A stretch of DNA of 64,000 nt from Streptomyces sp. LHD-70 (GTDB taxonomy: Bacteria > Actinomycetota > Actinomycetes > Streptomycetales > Streptomycetaceae), in the NCBI RefSeq assembly GCF_031157275.1, contig NZ_JAVIFW010000020.1, forward strand, positions 1-64,000, in the 5' to 3' direction. The notes below the pieces were generated by a model, which did not search any database, was not told the origin of the DNA, and saw only the letters and a program-made list of their open reading frames with translations. A program made the position numbers and the translations under genes. Every line of letters begins with the position of its first letter. Position 1 is the first letter of the stretch. Below are positions 42,610 to 51,983 of the stretch, one piece after another.

Positions 42610-43668
42610 ATGCTGTACGCGGGAATCTCCTGGCACGCGGGCGGATACCGCCTCGCCGTGCTCGGCCCGGACGGCGACCGGGCCCTGACCCCCATCGACT
42701 ACGCCGCACCCCACGCCGACGAACTGATCCGCAGACTGCGGCAGTTGGACACCCCGGACACCCCCGTCACCGTCGCCGTGGAATCCACCAACGGCACCCT
42801 CGACGGCCGGCTCATGGCCGCCGGCCTGCGCGTCCACCGAGCCGACCCCTGGCTGCTGCCCGAGCGGCCGCTGTTCGGCTCCGTACCGGCGGAGGACCTG
42901 GCCGGCGCGAGCCTGAACGCCGCGGTGGGCCTGGTGCCGCTCCAGGCCCACCGCGGCACCCAGACGGGACGCGAGGAGCAGCTCGCCGACCAGATAGCCG
43001 CCTCGGCCGACGCCGACCGTGAACTCACCGCCGCCGGGCGCCTCTTCGGCCACGGCCCCCGCGACCGCCGCGAGGTCGCGCTCACCTTCGACGACGGCCC
43101 GCTGCCCCCGTACACCGGGCAGATCCTCGACATCCTGGAGGGCTACGGCATCCCGGCGACGTTCTTCTGCGTCGGCATCAACTCCGGCGGCTTCGCCGAG
43201 GAACTGGCCCGGATGCGGGAACAGGGCCACGCCATCGGCAACCACACCTGGTCCCACCCGTTCCTGCCCGAACTGACCGGGCCCCAGCTGGCCGAGCAGA
43301 TCGACCGCACCGCCGAGGCCATCGCCGAGGCGAGCGGCGGCCCGGCACCCCGCCTGTTCCGGCCGCCCTACGGCGCCCGCACCCCCGAAGTCCTCGGCCG
43401 GCTGAGCCGGTTCGACGCCACCACACTGCTGTGGGACGTGGCACCCGACGACTGGGCACTGCGCCGGGCCGACGCCATCGCCCGCGACGTACTCGCCGAC
43501 GTACGGCCCGGCTCCGTCGTCCTGCTGCACGACGGCGGCGGCGACCGCTCGCCCACCGTGGCGGCGCTCGCCCCGATCATCGAGGGCCTCCTGGAGGACG
43601 GCTACACCTTCGTCCGCGCCGACACCCTCGTCGACCGCGCCGCCACCGCCCCGGTCGGTGCCCCATGA
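42610..43668 (+). CDS. CE4 deacetylase fused to an IS110-transposase-like domain
   Basis: A 352-residue two-part protein. Residues 1-105 (LYAGISWHAGGYRLAVLG, VTVAVESTNGTLDGRLMAAG, VHRADP) follow the N-terminal RuvC-like DEDD domain of IS110 transposases. The first catalytic Asp is Ser7, so it is probably not a nuclease. Residues 155-345 are a complete polysaccharide deacetylase (NodB) domain: TFDDGP (159-164), HTWSH (212-216), RPPYG (251-255), DVAPDDW (276-282) and LLHDGG. The metal triad Asp/His/His is intact. It probably removes an N-acetyl or similar group from an intermediate. The gene overlaps its neighbour by ATGA. Confidence 0.82.
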   Translation: MLYAGISWHAGGYRLAVLGPDGDRALTPIDYAAPHADELIRRLRQLDTPDTPVTVAVESTNGTLDGRLMAAGLRVHRADPWLLPERPLFGSVPAEDLAGASLNAAVGLVPLQAHRGTQTGREEQLADQIAASADADRELTAAGRLFGHGPRDRREVALTFDDGPLPPYTGQILDILEGYGIPATFFCVGINSGGFAEELARMREQGHAIGNHTWSHPFLPELTGPQLAEQIDRTAEAIAEASGGPAPRLFRPPYGARTPEVLGRLSRFDATTLLWDVAPDDWALRRADAIARDVLADVRPGSVVLLHDGGGDRSPTVAALAPIIEGLLEDGYTFVRADTLVDRAATAPVGAP

Positions 43669-44972
43669 CCAACTGGGCAGGAAACATCGACCTCGGGCGG
43701 GCGGAGCCGGCCCGGCCCGAGTCCGTCGACGCACTGCGCCGCACCGTCGCGGGCAGCGCCCACGTCCGCGCACTCGGCGCACGCCACTCCTTCTCCGGCA
43801 TCCTGGCGACGGCAGGCACCTTCGTCCAGCTCGACCGGCTGCCGCAGACGGTCGACATCGACCCCGACGCCGGCACCGCGACCGTCACGGCAGGCATGCG
43901 CTACACCGACGTGGCCGCCGCCCTGCACCGCTCCGGGCGCGCCCTCGCCAACCTGGCGTCCCTCCCTGACATCACCGTCGCCGGGGCGTGCGCCACCGGC
44001 ACCCACGGCTCCGGCGACACCCTGCAGGGCCTCGCCGCCGCCGTGGTCGGCCTCCAACTCGTCGGCCCCGAAGGCGACTTGACGGAACTCAGCCGCGACG
44101 GCGACCACGACACCTTCGCCGGTTCGGTGGTCGCCCTCGGCGCCCTGGGGGTCGTCACCCGCCTCACCCTGCGGACCGAGCCCGCCTACCAGATGGCCCA
44201 GACCGTACGGGTGGGGGTGGCGCTCGACGCGGTGCGGGACCGCTTCGACTCCGTGTTCGGCGCCGCCCACAGCGTCAGCGTGTTCACCCGGTGGGACGGC
44301 GACGCCGCCGTATGGCTCAAGCGGCGCACCGACCGGCCCGCGCCCGGCCTGACCCTCGGCACCCCGGCCGAAGGCCCGCTGAACCCCGTGCCCGGAGCCG
44401 ACCCGGCGCCCTGCACCGACCAGTCGGGCACCCCCGGGCCGTGGCACGAACGGCTCCCGCACATCCGCCCCGGCACCACCCCGCGCAGCGGCGACGAGCT
44501 GCAGTCCGAGTACTTCCTGCCGCGCACCGCCGCAACCGCCGCGATCACCCGGCTGTGCGCCCTCGGCGCCCTGATCGCCCCCGCCCTGAAGGTCGGCGAG
44601 ATACGCACCGTGCGCGCCGACGACCTGTGGCTCAGCCCCGCCTACGCACAGGACTCGGTGGCGTTCCACTTCACCTGGACCAGGAACACCGCCCGGGTGT
44701 GGCCGGCCGTCGCCGCCGTCGAGGAGGCGCTGGCGCCGCTCGGGGCGCGCCCGCACTGGGCCAAGCTCACCACGCTGACCGGGCCCGGCCTCCGGTCCCG
44801 CTACCTGCGCGCGCCCGACTTCCGGGAACTGCGGGCGAAGCACGACCCGGACGGCAAGTTCGCCCACCCCGTCGTCGACGCACTGACCCAGGACCGCCCG
44901 GGCCCCGGAACGCCCGGATCTCACGGATCCCCCCACCCCCAGGAGGTGCCCGCATGGAGCGGCGAGTTCTGA
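43665..44972 (+). CDS. FAD-linked alditol/aldonolactone-type oxidase
   Basis: A 435-residue VAO-family oxidase. MTNWAGNIDLGRAEPARPESVDALRR opens the FAD domain. ALGARHSFSGI carries the His expected to bind FAD covalently, and SLPDITVAGACATGTHGSG and GALGVVTRLTLRTEPAYQM follow. The C-terminal HWAKL is conserved in xylitol/alditol oxidases and L-gulonolactone oxidases. It would oxidise a primary alcohol of a polyol-like group to an aldehyde or acid. Its stop lies inside the next gene (19-base overlap). Confidence 0.88.
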   Translation: MTNWAGNIDLGRAEPARPESVDALRRTVAGSAHVRALGARHSFSGILATAGTFVQLDRLPQTVDIDPDAGTATVTAGMRYTDVAAALHRSGRALANLASLPDITVAGACATGTHGSGDTLQGLAAAVVGLQLVGPEGDLTELSRDGDHDTFAGSVVALGALGVVTRLTLRTEPAYQMAQTVRVGVALDAVRDRFDSVFGAAHSVSVFTRWDGDAAVWLKRRTDRPAPGLTLGTPAEGPLNPVPGADPAPCTDQSGTPGPWHERLPHIRPGTTPRSGDELQSEYFLPRTAATAAITRLCALGALIAPALKVGEIRTVRADDLWLSPAYAQDSVAFHFTWTRNTARVWPAVAAVEEALAPLGARPHWAKLTTLTGPGLRSRYLRAPDFRELRAKHDPDGKFAHPVVDALTQDRPGPGTPGSHGSPHPQEVPAWSGEF

Positions 44973-45946
44973 CCCGGGCCGAGCGGAAAGTCTCCGTGAT
45001 CGGCCTCGGCACCTGGCAGTTCGGCGACGGCTGGAGCCACGTCGGGGAACGCGACGTACACGCCATCCTCGACGCCGCCATGGCATCCGGCGTCGACCTC
45101 ATCGACACCGCCGACGTGTACGGCGACGGCCGCAGCGAACAGCTCATCGGCCAGTTCCTCCGGAACTACCGCACCTCGCCCGGCGAGCGCCCCACCGTCG
45201 CCACCAAACTCGGCCGCCGCGGACCGCAGGAGCTCGGGGCGTTCACCCTCGACAACTTCCGCGCCTGGACCGACCGTTCACGCGCCAACCTGGGCGTCGA
45301 CACCCTCGACCTGGTGCAGCTGCACACCCCGCCGGACGCCGTGTTCACCTCCGACGCGGTGTACGACGCACTGGACGTCCTCGTCGACGAGGGCCGCGTC
45401 GCGGCGTACGGCGTCAGCGTGGAGACCTGCGCCCAGGCCCTGGCCGCGATCGCCCGCCCGAACGTCGCCTCGGTGCAGATCATCCTCAACGTGTTCCGGC
45501 GCAAACCCCTCGAACGCGTCCTGCCCGCCGCCCGGGACGCCGGCATCGGCATCATCGCCCGCGTCCCGCTCGCATCGGGACTCCTGTCCGGGAAGTTCCG
45601 GCACGACACCGTCTTCGCCGCCGACGACCACCGCACGTACAACCGGCACGGCGAGATGTTCGACGTCGGCGAGACCTTCTCCGGCGTCGACTACGAGACC
45701 GGGGTGGCCGCCGCCGCCGAGTTCACCGCACTCGCCCCGCCGGGCCTCACCGCCGCCCAGCTCGCCCTGCGCTGGATCACCCAGCAGGACGGCGTCACCA
45801 CCGTCATCCCCGGCGCCAGCTCCGTCGGCCAGGCCCGCGCCAACGCCGCTGCCGGCCACCTGGCACCGCTGCCCGACGCCACCCTCGACCGGCTGCGCGA
45901 GCTGTACGACCACCGCATCCGCGGCGCGGTGCACCAGCACTGGTGA
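44954..45946 (+). CDS. Aldo/keto reductase
   Basis: A 330-residue AKR barrel. It shows VIGLGTWQFGDGW, DLIDTADVYGDGRSEQLIG (catalytic Asp and Tyr), TVATKLGRRG (Lys) and LVQLHTPP (His). The C-terminal NADPH site is VTTVIPGASSVGQARANA. AGGAGG precedes ATG 44954 inside the upstream gene. It would reduce an aldehyde or ketone, and pairing with an alditol-type oxidase suggests redox reshaping of a sugar-like unit. Confidence 0.9.
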   Translation: MERRVLTRAERKVSVIGLGTWQFGDGWSHVGERDVHAILDAAMASGVDLIDTADVYGDGRSEQLIGQFLRNYRTSPGERPTVATKLGRRGPQELGAFTLDNFRAWTDRSRANLGVDTLDLVQLHTPPDAVFTSDAVYDALDVLVDEGRVAAYGVSVETCAQALAAIARPNVASVQIILNVFRRKPLERVLPAARDAGIGIIARVPLASGLLSGKFRHDTVFAADDHRTYNRHGEMFDVGETFSGVDYETGVAAAAEFTALAPPGLTAAQLALRWITQQDGVTTVIPGASSVGQARANAAAGHLAPLPDATLDRLRELYDHRIRGAVHQHW

Positions 45947-46007
45947 CCGCCGCACCACCGCACACCACCGACCGCACACACATGCTTTCCCTTCCAGGAG
46001 CCACAGG

Positions 46008-46799
46008 ATGAAGATCGCGGGAGAGACCGTCCTCCTCACCGGAGCGACCGGAGGCATCGGCCGGGTCCTCGCCGAACACCTCACCGCAGCGGGCGCCGAC
46101 CTGACCGTCACCGGCCGCGACGCCGACGCACTGCGCGAGCTCGCCGCCCCGCTCGGCGCCCGCTGGATCCCCGCCGACCTCGCCGACCCGGACGACGTGA
46201 CCCGGCTCGCCGAACACTGCGCCGGCAGCAGCGTCCTGGTGGCCAACGCGGCGCTGCCCGCGAGCGGCGACCTGCTCGAGTACACGCCCGAGCAGATCGA
46301 CCGGGCCCTCTCCGTCAACCTGAGCTCGGTGGCCCTCCTGGCCCGGCTGCTCGCCCCCGCGATGGTCGACGCGGGCCGTGGACACCTCGCCTTCGTCGGG
46401 TCCATGTCGGGCAAGGCCGCCACTCCACAGTCCTCGCTCTACACCGCGTCCAAGTTCGGGCTGCGCGGCTTCGCCCACGCCCTGCGCCTCGACCTGCGCA
46501 CGGCGGGCGTCGGGGTCTCCCTGGTCCAGCCCGGCTTCGTCGGCGAGGCGGGCATGTTCGCCAGGACCGGGGCGCCGCTGCCGCGCGGCGCCCGCACCGT
46601 CACCCCCGGCCAGGTCGCGACGGCGGTGCTCCGGGCCGTCGAACGCGACCGCGCCGAGATCAACATCGCGCCGCTGAAACTCCGCGCCCTGTGCGCCCTC
46701 GCGGTGCAGTTCCCCACCGCCGCGGCCCGGCTGCAGCGCCGCGGCGCCCCGGACGGCGCGGGCCCGCTGATCGTCGAGGCCCAGCGAGCCTCCCGCTGA
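46008..46799 (+). CDS. SDR-family oxidoreductase
   Basis: A 263-residue classical SDR with TVLLTGATGGIGRVLAEHL, the VANAALPA (NNAG-equivalent) turn, FVGSMSGKAA and catalytic YTASKFG. CCAGGAG precedes ATG 46008. It lies 61 bases after the AKR gene in the same operon. Likely role: alcohol/ketone interconversion on the operon's building block. Confidence 0.88.
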   Translation: MKIAGETVLLTGATGGIGRVLAEHLTAAGADLTVTGRDADALRELAAPLGARWIPADLADPDDVTRLAEHCAGSSVLVANAALPASGDLLEYTPEQIDRALSVNLSSVALLARLLAPAMVDAGRGHLAFVGSMSGKAATPQSSLYTASKFGLRGFAHALRLDLRTAGVGVSLVQPGFVGEAGMFARTGAPLPRGARTVTPGQVATAVLRAVERDRAEINIAPLKLRALCALAVQFPTAAARLQRRGAPDGAGPLIVEAQRASR

Positions 46800-46846
46800 C
46801 CCCCGGCCGCCCCGCCCCCAACGAACCCCGCACGAGGAGTAGGCAC

Positions 46847-48091
46847 ATGAAGGACACCGTTCTGGTCATCGGCTCGGGATACCGGCACTTCCGGGAGTAC
46901 GCCCTGCGCGGCCTCGCCGAGCGCCACCGCGTCGTCCTGATCGGACCGCCCCCGCTGGACTGGCAGTTGGCGTACGTCGCCGACCACCGGGAGGCCGACC
47001 TCAAGGACCGGGACGCGGTGTTCGCGGCCGCCGCGGAACTGGCGGCCGCCCACCCCGTCACCGGCGTCATCACCTGGGAGGAGATGAACATCGCCCTGGC
47101 CGCCGAGACCGGCGACCGGATCGGCGTGCGCACCATGCCCGTCGACGCGGCACGCGCCTGCCGGGACAAGGCGCGGCAGCGCGAGACCTTCCAGGAGCAG
47201 GGCGTGCCCTCGGCACGGTTCCGGCTCGCGGGCTCCGCCGCCGAGGCCGTCGCGGCCGCCGACTCCCTCGGCTACCCGGTGGTGGTCAAGCCCCGTGGCC
47301 GGGCCGCGAGCGTCGCCGTCCAGATCGTCCGCACCGAGGCCGAGCTGCGGGCCGCGTTCGACTTCGCCCGCGGCTCGGAGGCCGCGGCCATCGATGACGG
47401 GCTCGTCCTCGTGGAGGAGTTCCTCGCGGGCGAGGAGATCAGCGTGGACAGCTGGGTCCTCGACGGCCGGGTCGAGCCCTATGTGATCGCGCTGAAGCGC
47501 ACCGGCTACGCGCCGTTCTTCGAAGAGGTGGCGCACGTCGCCGGCGACGTACTGGACAGCGCCACCGAAGCCGCGGTCCGCGACGTCGTGATCCGCGCGA
47601 ACAACGCCCTCGGCATCGACCGCACCCTCACCCACACCGAGCTGATGCTCACCGCCGACGGCCCCAAGGTCATCGAGGTCAACGGCCGGCTCGGCGGCGA
47701 ACTCATCCCGCGCCTGGCCGAGATCGCCGTCCCCGGACTGTCCGTCGGCGCCCTCCTCGGCGCGGTCGCCACGGGCCGCGCACCCGGGCCCGTCGCCCGC
47801 CCCGAGCGGCTGGTCGGCATCCGCTTCCTCTACCCGGAGGCGGACCTGACGTTCGACGACATCGACGTCCCGGCGGCGCTCGCCGACGAGCCCTGGCTGC
47901 ACGAGGTGCGCCGGGTCAGCGCACCCGGCACCGAACTGCGCCTGCCGCCACGGCAGTTCCTCGGCCGGGCCGGATACGCCATCGCCACCGGCGCCGACGT
48001 CCCCGAGATCGACAGCCGCCTGCACACCCTCGCCGAGCGCACCGCCGTGCTCGGCACGCCCCTCACTGTCCCCGAGCCGCTCGCCGCCTAG
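46847..48091 (+). CDS. ATP-grasp ligase, first of three
   Basis: A 414-residue ATP-grasp enzyme. MKDTVLVIGSGYRHFREYALRGL is a pre-ATP-grasp Rossmann-like start, and YPVVVKPRGRAASVAVQIV carries the ATP-binding Lys. The hinge region is LVLVEEFLAGEEISVDSWV, and the metal-binding VIEVNGRLGGELIPRL follows. Closest in style to carnosine-synthase/BacD-type amino-acid ligases, which form an acylphosphate and join it to an amine. GAGGAG precedes ATG 46847. Three different ligases in a row suggest several amide bonds. Confidence 0.9.
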   Translation: MKDTVLVIGSGYRHFREYALRGLAERHRVVLIGPPPLDWQLAYVADHREADLKDRDAVFAAAAELAAAHPVTGVITWEEMNIALAAETGDRIGVRTMPVDAARACRDKARQRETFQEQGVPSARFRLAGSAAEAVAAADSLGYPVVVKPRGRAASVAVQIVRTEAELRAAFDFARGSEAAAIDDGLVLVEEFLAGEEISVDSWVLDGRVEPYVIALKRTGYAPFFEEVAHVAGDVLDSATEAAVRDVVIRANNALGIDRTLTHTELMLTADGPKVIEVNGRLGGELIPRLAEIAVPGLSVGALLGAVATGRAPGPVARPERLVGIRFLYPEADLTFDDIDVPAALADEPWLHEVRRVSAPGTELRLPPRQFLGRAGYAIATGADVPEIDSRLHTLAERTAVLGTPLTVPEPLAA

Positions 48092-48152
48092 GCCGCGTCC
48101 ACCCGACGACGTACCGCCCGCACCACCCCGAACCCCTGGAGTCGAACCCGTC

Positions 48153-49388
48153 ATGGAGACGAACATGAAGAAGGCGCTGATCCTCGGCGAGTACAAGATC
48201 GCCCGCTTCCTGCCGGTCCTGCGCGACCGCGGCTACACCCACGTCGTGGTCTACTCGGCCGTCGCCTTCGACCCGGCCACCGAGTTCGACGCCGAAGGCG
48301 TCGAGGTCAAGCCGATGGACCTCGGCTGGGACGCGGACGACGTGCTGCGCGTCCTCGACACCGAGCGCCCCGACGTCGCCATCGCCAACCCCTACGCCCA
48401 CGGCCAGGAGCAACTCCCCATCGTGTACGGCCGGGCCGCGGCCCGGTGGGGCGGCCGGTTCGTCGCGCACTCCGCCGAGTTCGCCGAAGTGGCCTGCGAC
48501 AAGGTCGCGTTGCACGAGACCGGGGTGGAGCGCGGCTGGCCGGTCCCGGCGGGCGCGGTCTGCGCCGACGCCGCCGCGGTCACCGAGGCCGCCCGCGACC
48601 TGAATTTCCCGCTGGTGATCAAGGAGGCCCAGGCCCAGGCGGGCGACGGCCGCTTCTACGCCGAGTCCCCGGAGCAGCTCGACGCGGTGCTCGCCGCGGG
48701 CCTCGCCTTCCCCGCGATCGTGCAGACCTTCAAGCGCGGCATCGAGACCGGCATCGAACTGATCAGCTCGGGGGCTGAGTTGATGCGCTGGCCGGTGGTG
48801 TCGATGGGCCCGCTCGACGCGGGCCTCGACCCGTCGCTGCGGGCCCGCGTCACCCCGTACGCGCTCCCGGAGCGGGCCGCCGCCCGACTGGACGAGTTCG
48901 TCACCGACATCCAGGACAACTTCGCCCCCTACGGGCCCTGGCAGATCGACTTCGCCGTGGTCGACGACGACATCGTCGTCCTGGAGATCAACCCCCGCCT
49001 CGGCGGCCTCTCCGACATGGGCCGCACCGGCACCGGCACCGACCCGCACGCCGTGTTCACCGCGGCCGCGCTCGGTGAGCCGCTGCCCGACGTGCGCACC
49101 CGCGCCGTGACCGTCGAGCTGCCGTCGACCGAGATCCCCGGCGTGCAGGTGCCCGCGCACCCCGAGGGCGCCGAGGTCGTCCAGGTCACCGCGCGCAGGC
49201 CCACCAACCGGTGCTTCATCGGCACCGACCGCATGCAACTGGTCACCACCGTCGGCGATCCGGAGGCCGGCCGGCGCTGGATCAAGGAGCTGGACGCCGC
49301 GGGCCTGCTGCGCGGCTCGGCCGAGTCCGCGTACCGGCAGCTGGAGCAGGGCTTCGAGGCGTTCGACTCAGAGGCGGTCTCGCTGTGA
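48153..49388 (+). CDS. ATP-grasp ligase, second of three
   Basis: A 411-residue ATP-grasp protein. MKKALILGEYKIARFLPVLRDRGY opens it, and NFPLVIKEAQAQAGDGRFY carries the ATP-binding Lys. It continues with IVQTFKRGIETGIELIS and IDFAVVDDDIVVLEINPRLGGLSDMG. It is more divergent in the ATP loop than its neighbours. ATG 48153 follows GGAG, and an in-frame ATG at 48165 is an alternative. Its stop overlaps the next start (GTGA). Substrate not deducible. Confidence 0.85.
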   Translation: METNMKKALILGEYKIARFLPVLRDRGYTHVVVYSAVAFDPATEFDAEGVEVKPMDLGWDADDVLRVLDTERPDVAIANPYAHGQEQLPIVYGRAAARWGGRFVAHSAEFAEVACDKVALHETGVERGWPVPAGAVCADAAAVTEAARDLNFPLVIKEAQAQAGDGRFYAESPEQLDAVLAAGLAFPAIVQTFKRGIETGIELISSGAELMRWPVVSMGPLDAGLDPSLRARVTPYALPERAAARLDEFVTDIQDNFAPYGPWQIDFAVVDDDIVVLEINPRLGGLSDMGRTGTGTDPHAVFTAAALGEPLPDVRTRAVTVELPSTEIPGVQVPAHPEGAEVVQVTARRPTNRCFIGTDRMQLVTTVGDPEAGRRWIKELDAAGLLRGSAESAYRQLEQGFEAFDSEAVSL

Positions 49389-50569
49389 AGGTGCTCATCG
49401 CCGGCCTCGGCGACCTCAAGGAGTTCGGGCTCAAGTCACTTCGCGACGCCGGGCACTTCGTCGGCGTCATCGACCTGCCGCACCGCATCCCGATCAACCT
49501 GTGCGACTGGTGGCGGGCGGGCGACCGGTTCTCCGTCGACTCGATGCTGGAGGCCGCGAGCTCCGCGGGCTTCACCTGGGACGCGATCCTCTGCTGGGAG
49601 GAGCTGTCCACCGACATCGCCCGCGACGTCGCCCGCAAACTCGGCGTTCCCGCGCCCCGCATGCCCGCAGGACACTTCCGCGACAAGGGCGTCATGCACG
49701 GCCGGCTGCGGGAGGCCGGGCTGCCGACGCCCCAACTCGGCGTGGCCCGCACCGCGGCGGAGTGCGAGCGGCTGGGCGAGGGCCGCTTCCCGCTCGTGGT
49801 CAAGCCGACCGACTACGGCGGCAGCGGCGGCGTCCGCGTCGTCGACGACCCCCGCGACCTCGCCGCCGCCTTCCACGCCGCCGCCACCCTGTCGGCGAGC
49901 GGGCGGGTGGCCGTCGACCGCTATGTGGCCGGCGAGGAGTTCAGCGTCGAGGCGGTGACCTGGGCCCCGGGCGACACACAGATCGTCGCCGTCACCGAGA
50001 AGCACCTCACCCGGCCCCCGTACTGCGTGGAGCTCGGCCATGTGTCGCCCGCGACGGTGCCGGAGACCGACCGCACCGCCCTCGCCGCCGCCACGGTCGC
50101 CGCCCTCGACGCCCTCGGCATGGAAGCGGGCGTCTGCCACGCGGAGTTCCGGATGAGCGCCGACGGGCCGGTCCTCATGGAGATCGCCGGACGGCCGGCC
50201 GGCGGCCAGATCCCCCGTCTCGTCGAGCTGGCCACCGGCTGGAACCTCAACACCGCCGAACTCGCAGCGGTGGTGGGGGAGCGGACCACGCCCGGCACAC
50301 CGGCCGCCGAGTGCGCGGCCGTCCGGTTCTTCACCGGCGACGGACAGACCCCGTTCCGCCACCCGGTGACCCTGGACGACGCGCGCCGTCCGCCGCTGCT
50401 CGGCACCCTGCGGGAGCTGCGCTACACCGCGGCCGAGGGCACCGTGGCGCGCGTGCCGCGCGGCCCCGAGGACCGGCTCGGGTACGCGATCCTCGCGGGC
50501 ACCCGCGCCGACGTCACCACGGCCCTCGGCGCGCTCGACGACGGGGCGAAGGAGTACCGCGGTGACTAG
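49385..50569 (+). CDS. ATP-grasp ligase, third of three
   Basis: A 394-residue ATP-grasp protein. VKVLIAGLGDLKEFGLKSLRDAGH opens it. FPLVVKPTDYGGSGGVRVVDD carries Lys and the glycine loop, AVDRYVAGEEFSVEAVTW is the hinge, and HAEFRMSADGPVLMEIAGRPAGGQIPRLVEL holds the metal ligands. It overlaps the upstream stop by four bases and the downstream MFS start by eight, so the set is tightly coupled. Confidence 0.9.
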   Translation: MKVLIAGLGDLKEFGLKSLRDAGHFVGVIDLPHRIPINLCDWWRAGDRFSVDSMLEAASSAGFTWDAILCWEELSTDIARDVARKLGVPAPRMPAGHFRDKGVMHGRLREAGLPTPQLGVARTAAECERLGEGRFPLVVKPTDYGGSGGVRVVDDPRDLAAAFHAAATLSASGRVAVDRYVAGEEFSVEAVTWAPGDTQIVAVTEKHLTRPPYCVELGHVSPATVPETDRTALAAATVAALDALGMEAGVCHAEFRMSADGPVLMEIAGRPAGGQIPRLVELATGWNLNTAELAAVVGERTTPGTPAAECAAVRFFTGDGQTPFRHPVTLDDARRPPLLGTLRELRYTAAEGTVARVPRGPEDRLGYAILAGTRADVTTALGALDDGAKEYRGD

Positions 50570-51857
50570 CCCCCCGAACCTGTGGCGCAACCACGACTTC
50601 CTCAAGCTCTGGTCCGGCGAGTCCGTCGCCGCGCTCGGCGCCCAGGTGACCCAACTGGCGCTGCCCATGCTGGTCCTCGGTGCGCTCGGGGCCGGCCCGG
50701 CGGAGGTCGGCCTCGTCTCGGCGATGCAGTTCCTGCCCGCGCTGTGCGTCACCCCGTTCGCCGGCCTGCTGATCGACCTGGTCGACCGCAGGCTGGTCCT
50801 GCTCCTCGCCAACCTGATGCGGGCAGCCGCGCTCGCCGTGGTGCCGGTGCTCCACCTGACCGACGCGCTGACCGTGCCGGCGCTGTGCGTGGTCGCGTTC
50901 ACCGTCGGCGCGGGCACCGCCGTCTTCGACGTCGCCTATCTCACGTACCTCCCGGCCCTGGTGCCGCAGCGGGACCTGGTGGACGCCAACAGCAAGCTGC
51001 AGGGCTCCTACTCCGTCGCGCAGATCGGCGGCTCCGGAGTGGGCGGTCTGCTCATCAAGGCGCTCGGCGCGTGGTTCGCCATCCTGCTGAACGTCGCGGC
51101 CTATCTGACCGCGTTCGTGGCGCTGTTCCTGATCCGGCACCGGGAGCCGCCCCGCGACCCGGCGACGGCCGACCGGCCACGCCTGAGCGACGTCTTCACC
51201 AGCTTCGGACTGCTCTGGCGCCACCGGATCCTGCGCATGCTGTGCATCCGCGCGGGCTGGTTCAACATGTGCGAGCAGGCGATCCTCACGCTGTTCCTGG
51301 TGTACGCCGTCAAGGAACTGCGGATGGACGCGGGCGGGGTCGGCCTCGTCCTCGCCATCGGCAGCGTCGCCTCGCTCGGCGGGGCGATGGTCGCCAAGCG
51401 CGCCGGGGAGTTCTTCGGGTTCCCGAGGATCCTCGTCGTCGCCGCCAGCGCCTCCTCCCTCGCGCCCGCGCTGCTGCTGCCGACGGGCCCGGGCGGCGCC
51501 TGGAACTTCACCTTCGCGGTCCTGACGTTCGCGGTGTACGGCTTCGGCCTGACCGTCTACAACGTCCATGTCGTCGCGTTCCGGCAGTCGGTGATCCCGT
51601 CCGCGATCCTGGGCCGTGCGACCGCCGCGTACCGGATGCTCACCTACGGGCCCTTCCCGGTCGGCGCGTTCCTCGGCGGGCTGCTCGGCGAGCGGATCGG
51701 CCTGTGGAACTCGATCCTGCTGTTCGCGCTCGCCTCGGTCGCCGGCTGGGCCCTGTTCGCGCTCGCCTTCGGCAGACTGCCCGCCGACACCCGGCAGGCG
51801 GCGCGGGAACCGGAGCAGCCGACCCGCACCGAACGAGCACCCGCGTCCCGGCCCTAG
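50562..51857 (+). CDS. MFS exporter (MdfA/tetronasin-efflux style, 12 helices)
   Basis: A 431-residue major facilitator. RNHDFLKLWSGESVAALGAQVTQLALPMLVL is typical of the MFS_3/enterobactin-exporter-like group. Helices alternate with FAGLLIDLVDRRLVLLLANLMRA (motif A). GTG 50562 overlaps the ATP-grasp stop. It likely exports the peptide-like or final product of this operon. Confidence 0.85.
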   Translation: MTSPPNLWRNHDFLKLWSGESVAALGAQVTQLALPMLVLGALGAGPAEVGLVSAMQFLPALCVTPFAGLLIDLVDRRLVLLLANLMRAAALAVVPVLHLTDALTVPALCVVAFTVGAGTAVFDVAYLTYLPALVPQRDLVDANSKLQGSYSVAQIGGSGVGGLLIKALGAWFAILLNVAAYLTAFVALFLIRHREPPRDPATADRPRLSDVFTSFGLLWRHRILRMLCIRAGWFNMCEQAILTLFLVYAVKELRMDAGGVGLVLAIGSVASLGGAMVAKRAGEFFGFPRILVVAASASSLAPALLLPTGPGGAWNFTFAVLTFAVYGFGLTVYNVHVVAFRQSVIPSAILGRATAAYRMLTYGPFPVGAFLGGLLGERIGLWNSILLFALASVAGWALFALAFGRLPADTRQAAREPEQPTRTERAPASRP

Positions 51858-51983
51858 GGCCAGCACCACCCTGCAACCCGTTCACGTGCCGCGGGGTTCC
51901 CCTTCATACGGGGAGGCGCACGCCTGCCGCACCCCGCCGTACCGCCACCAGTACCCGATTCCGAGCTCCGGGAGCACACCGCG

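Noticed and set aside
42610..42930. An IS110 insertion sequence
   Set aside because: Only the N-terminal domain-like part is present, in frame with a deacetylase. The first catalytic Asp is missing, and no transposase C-terminal domain or element ends are seen.
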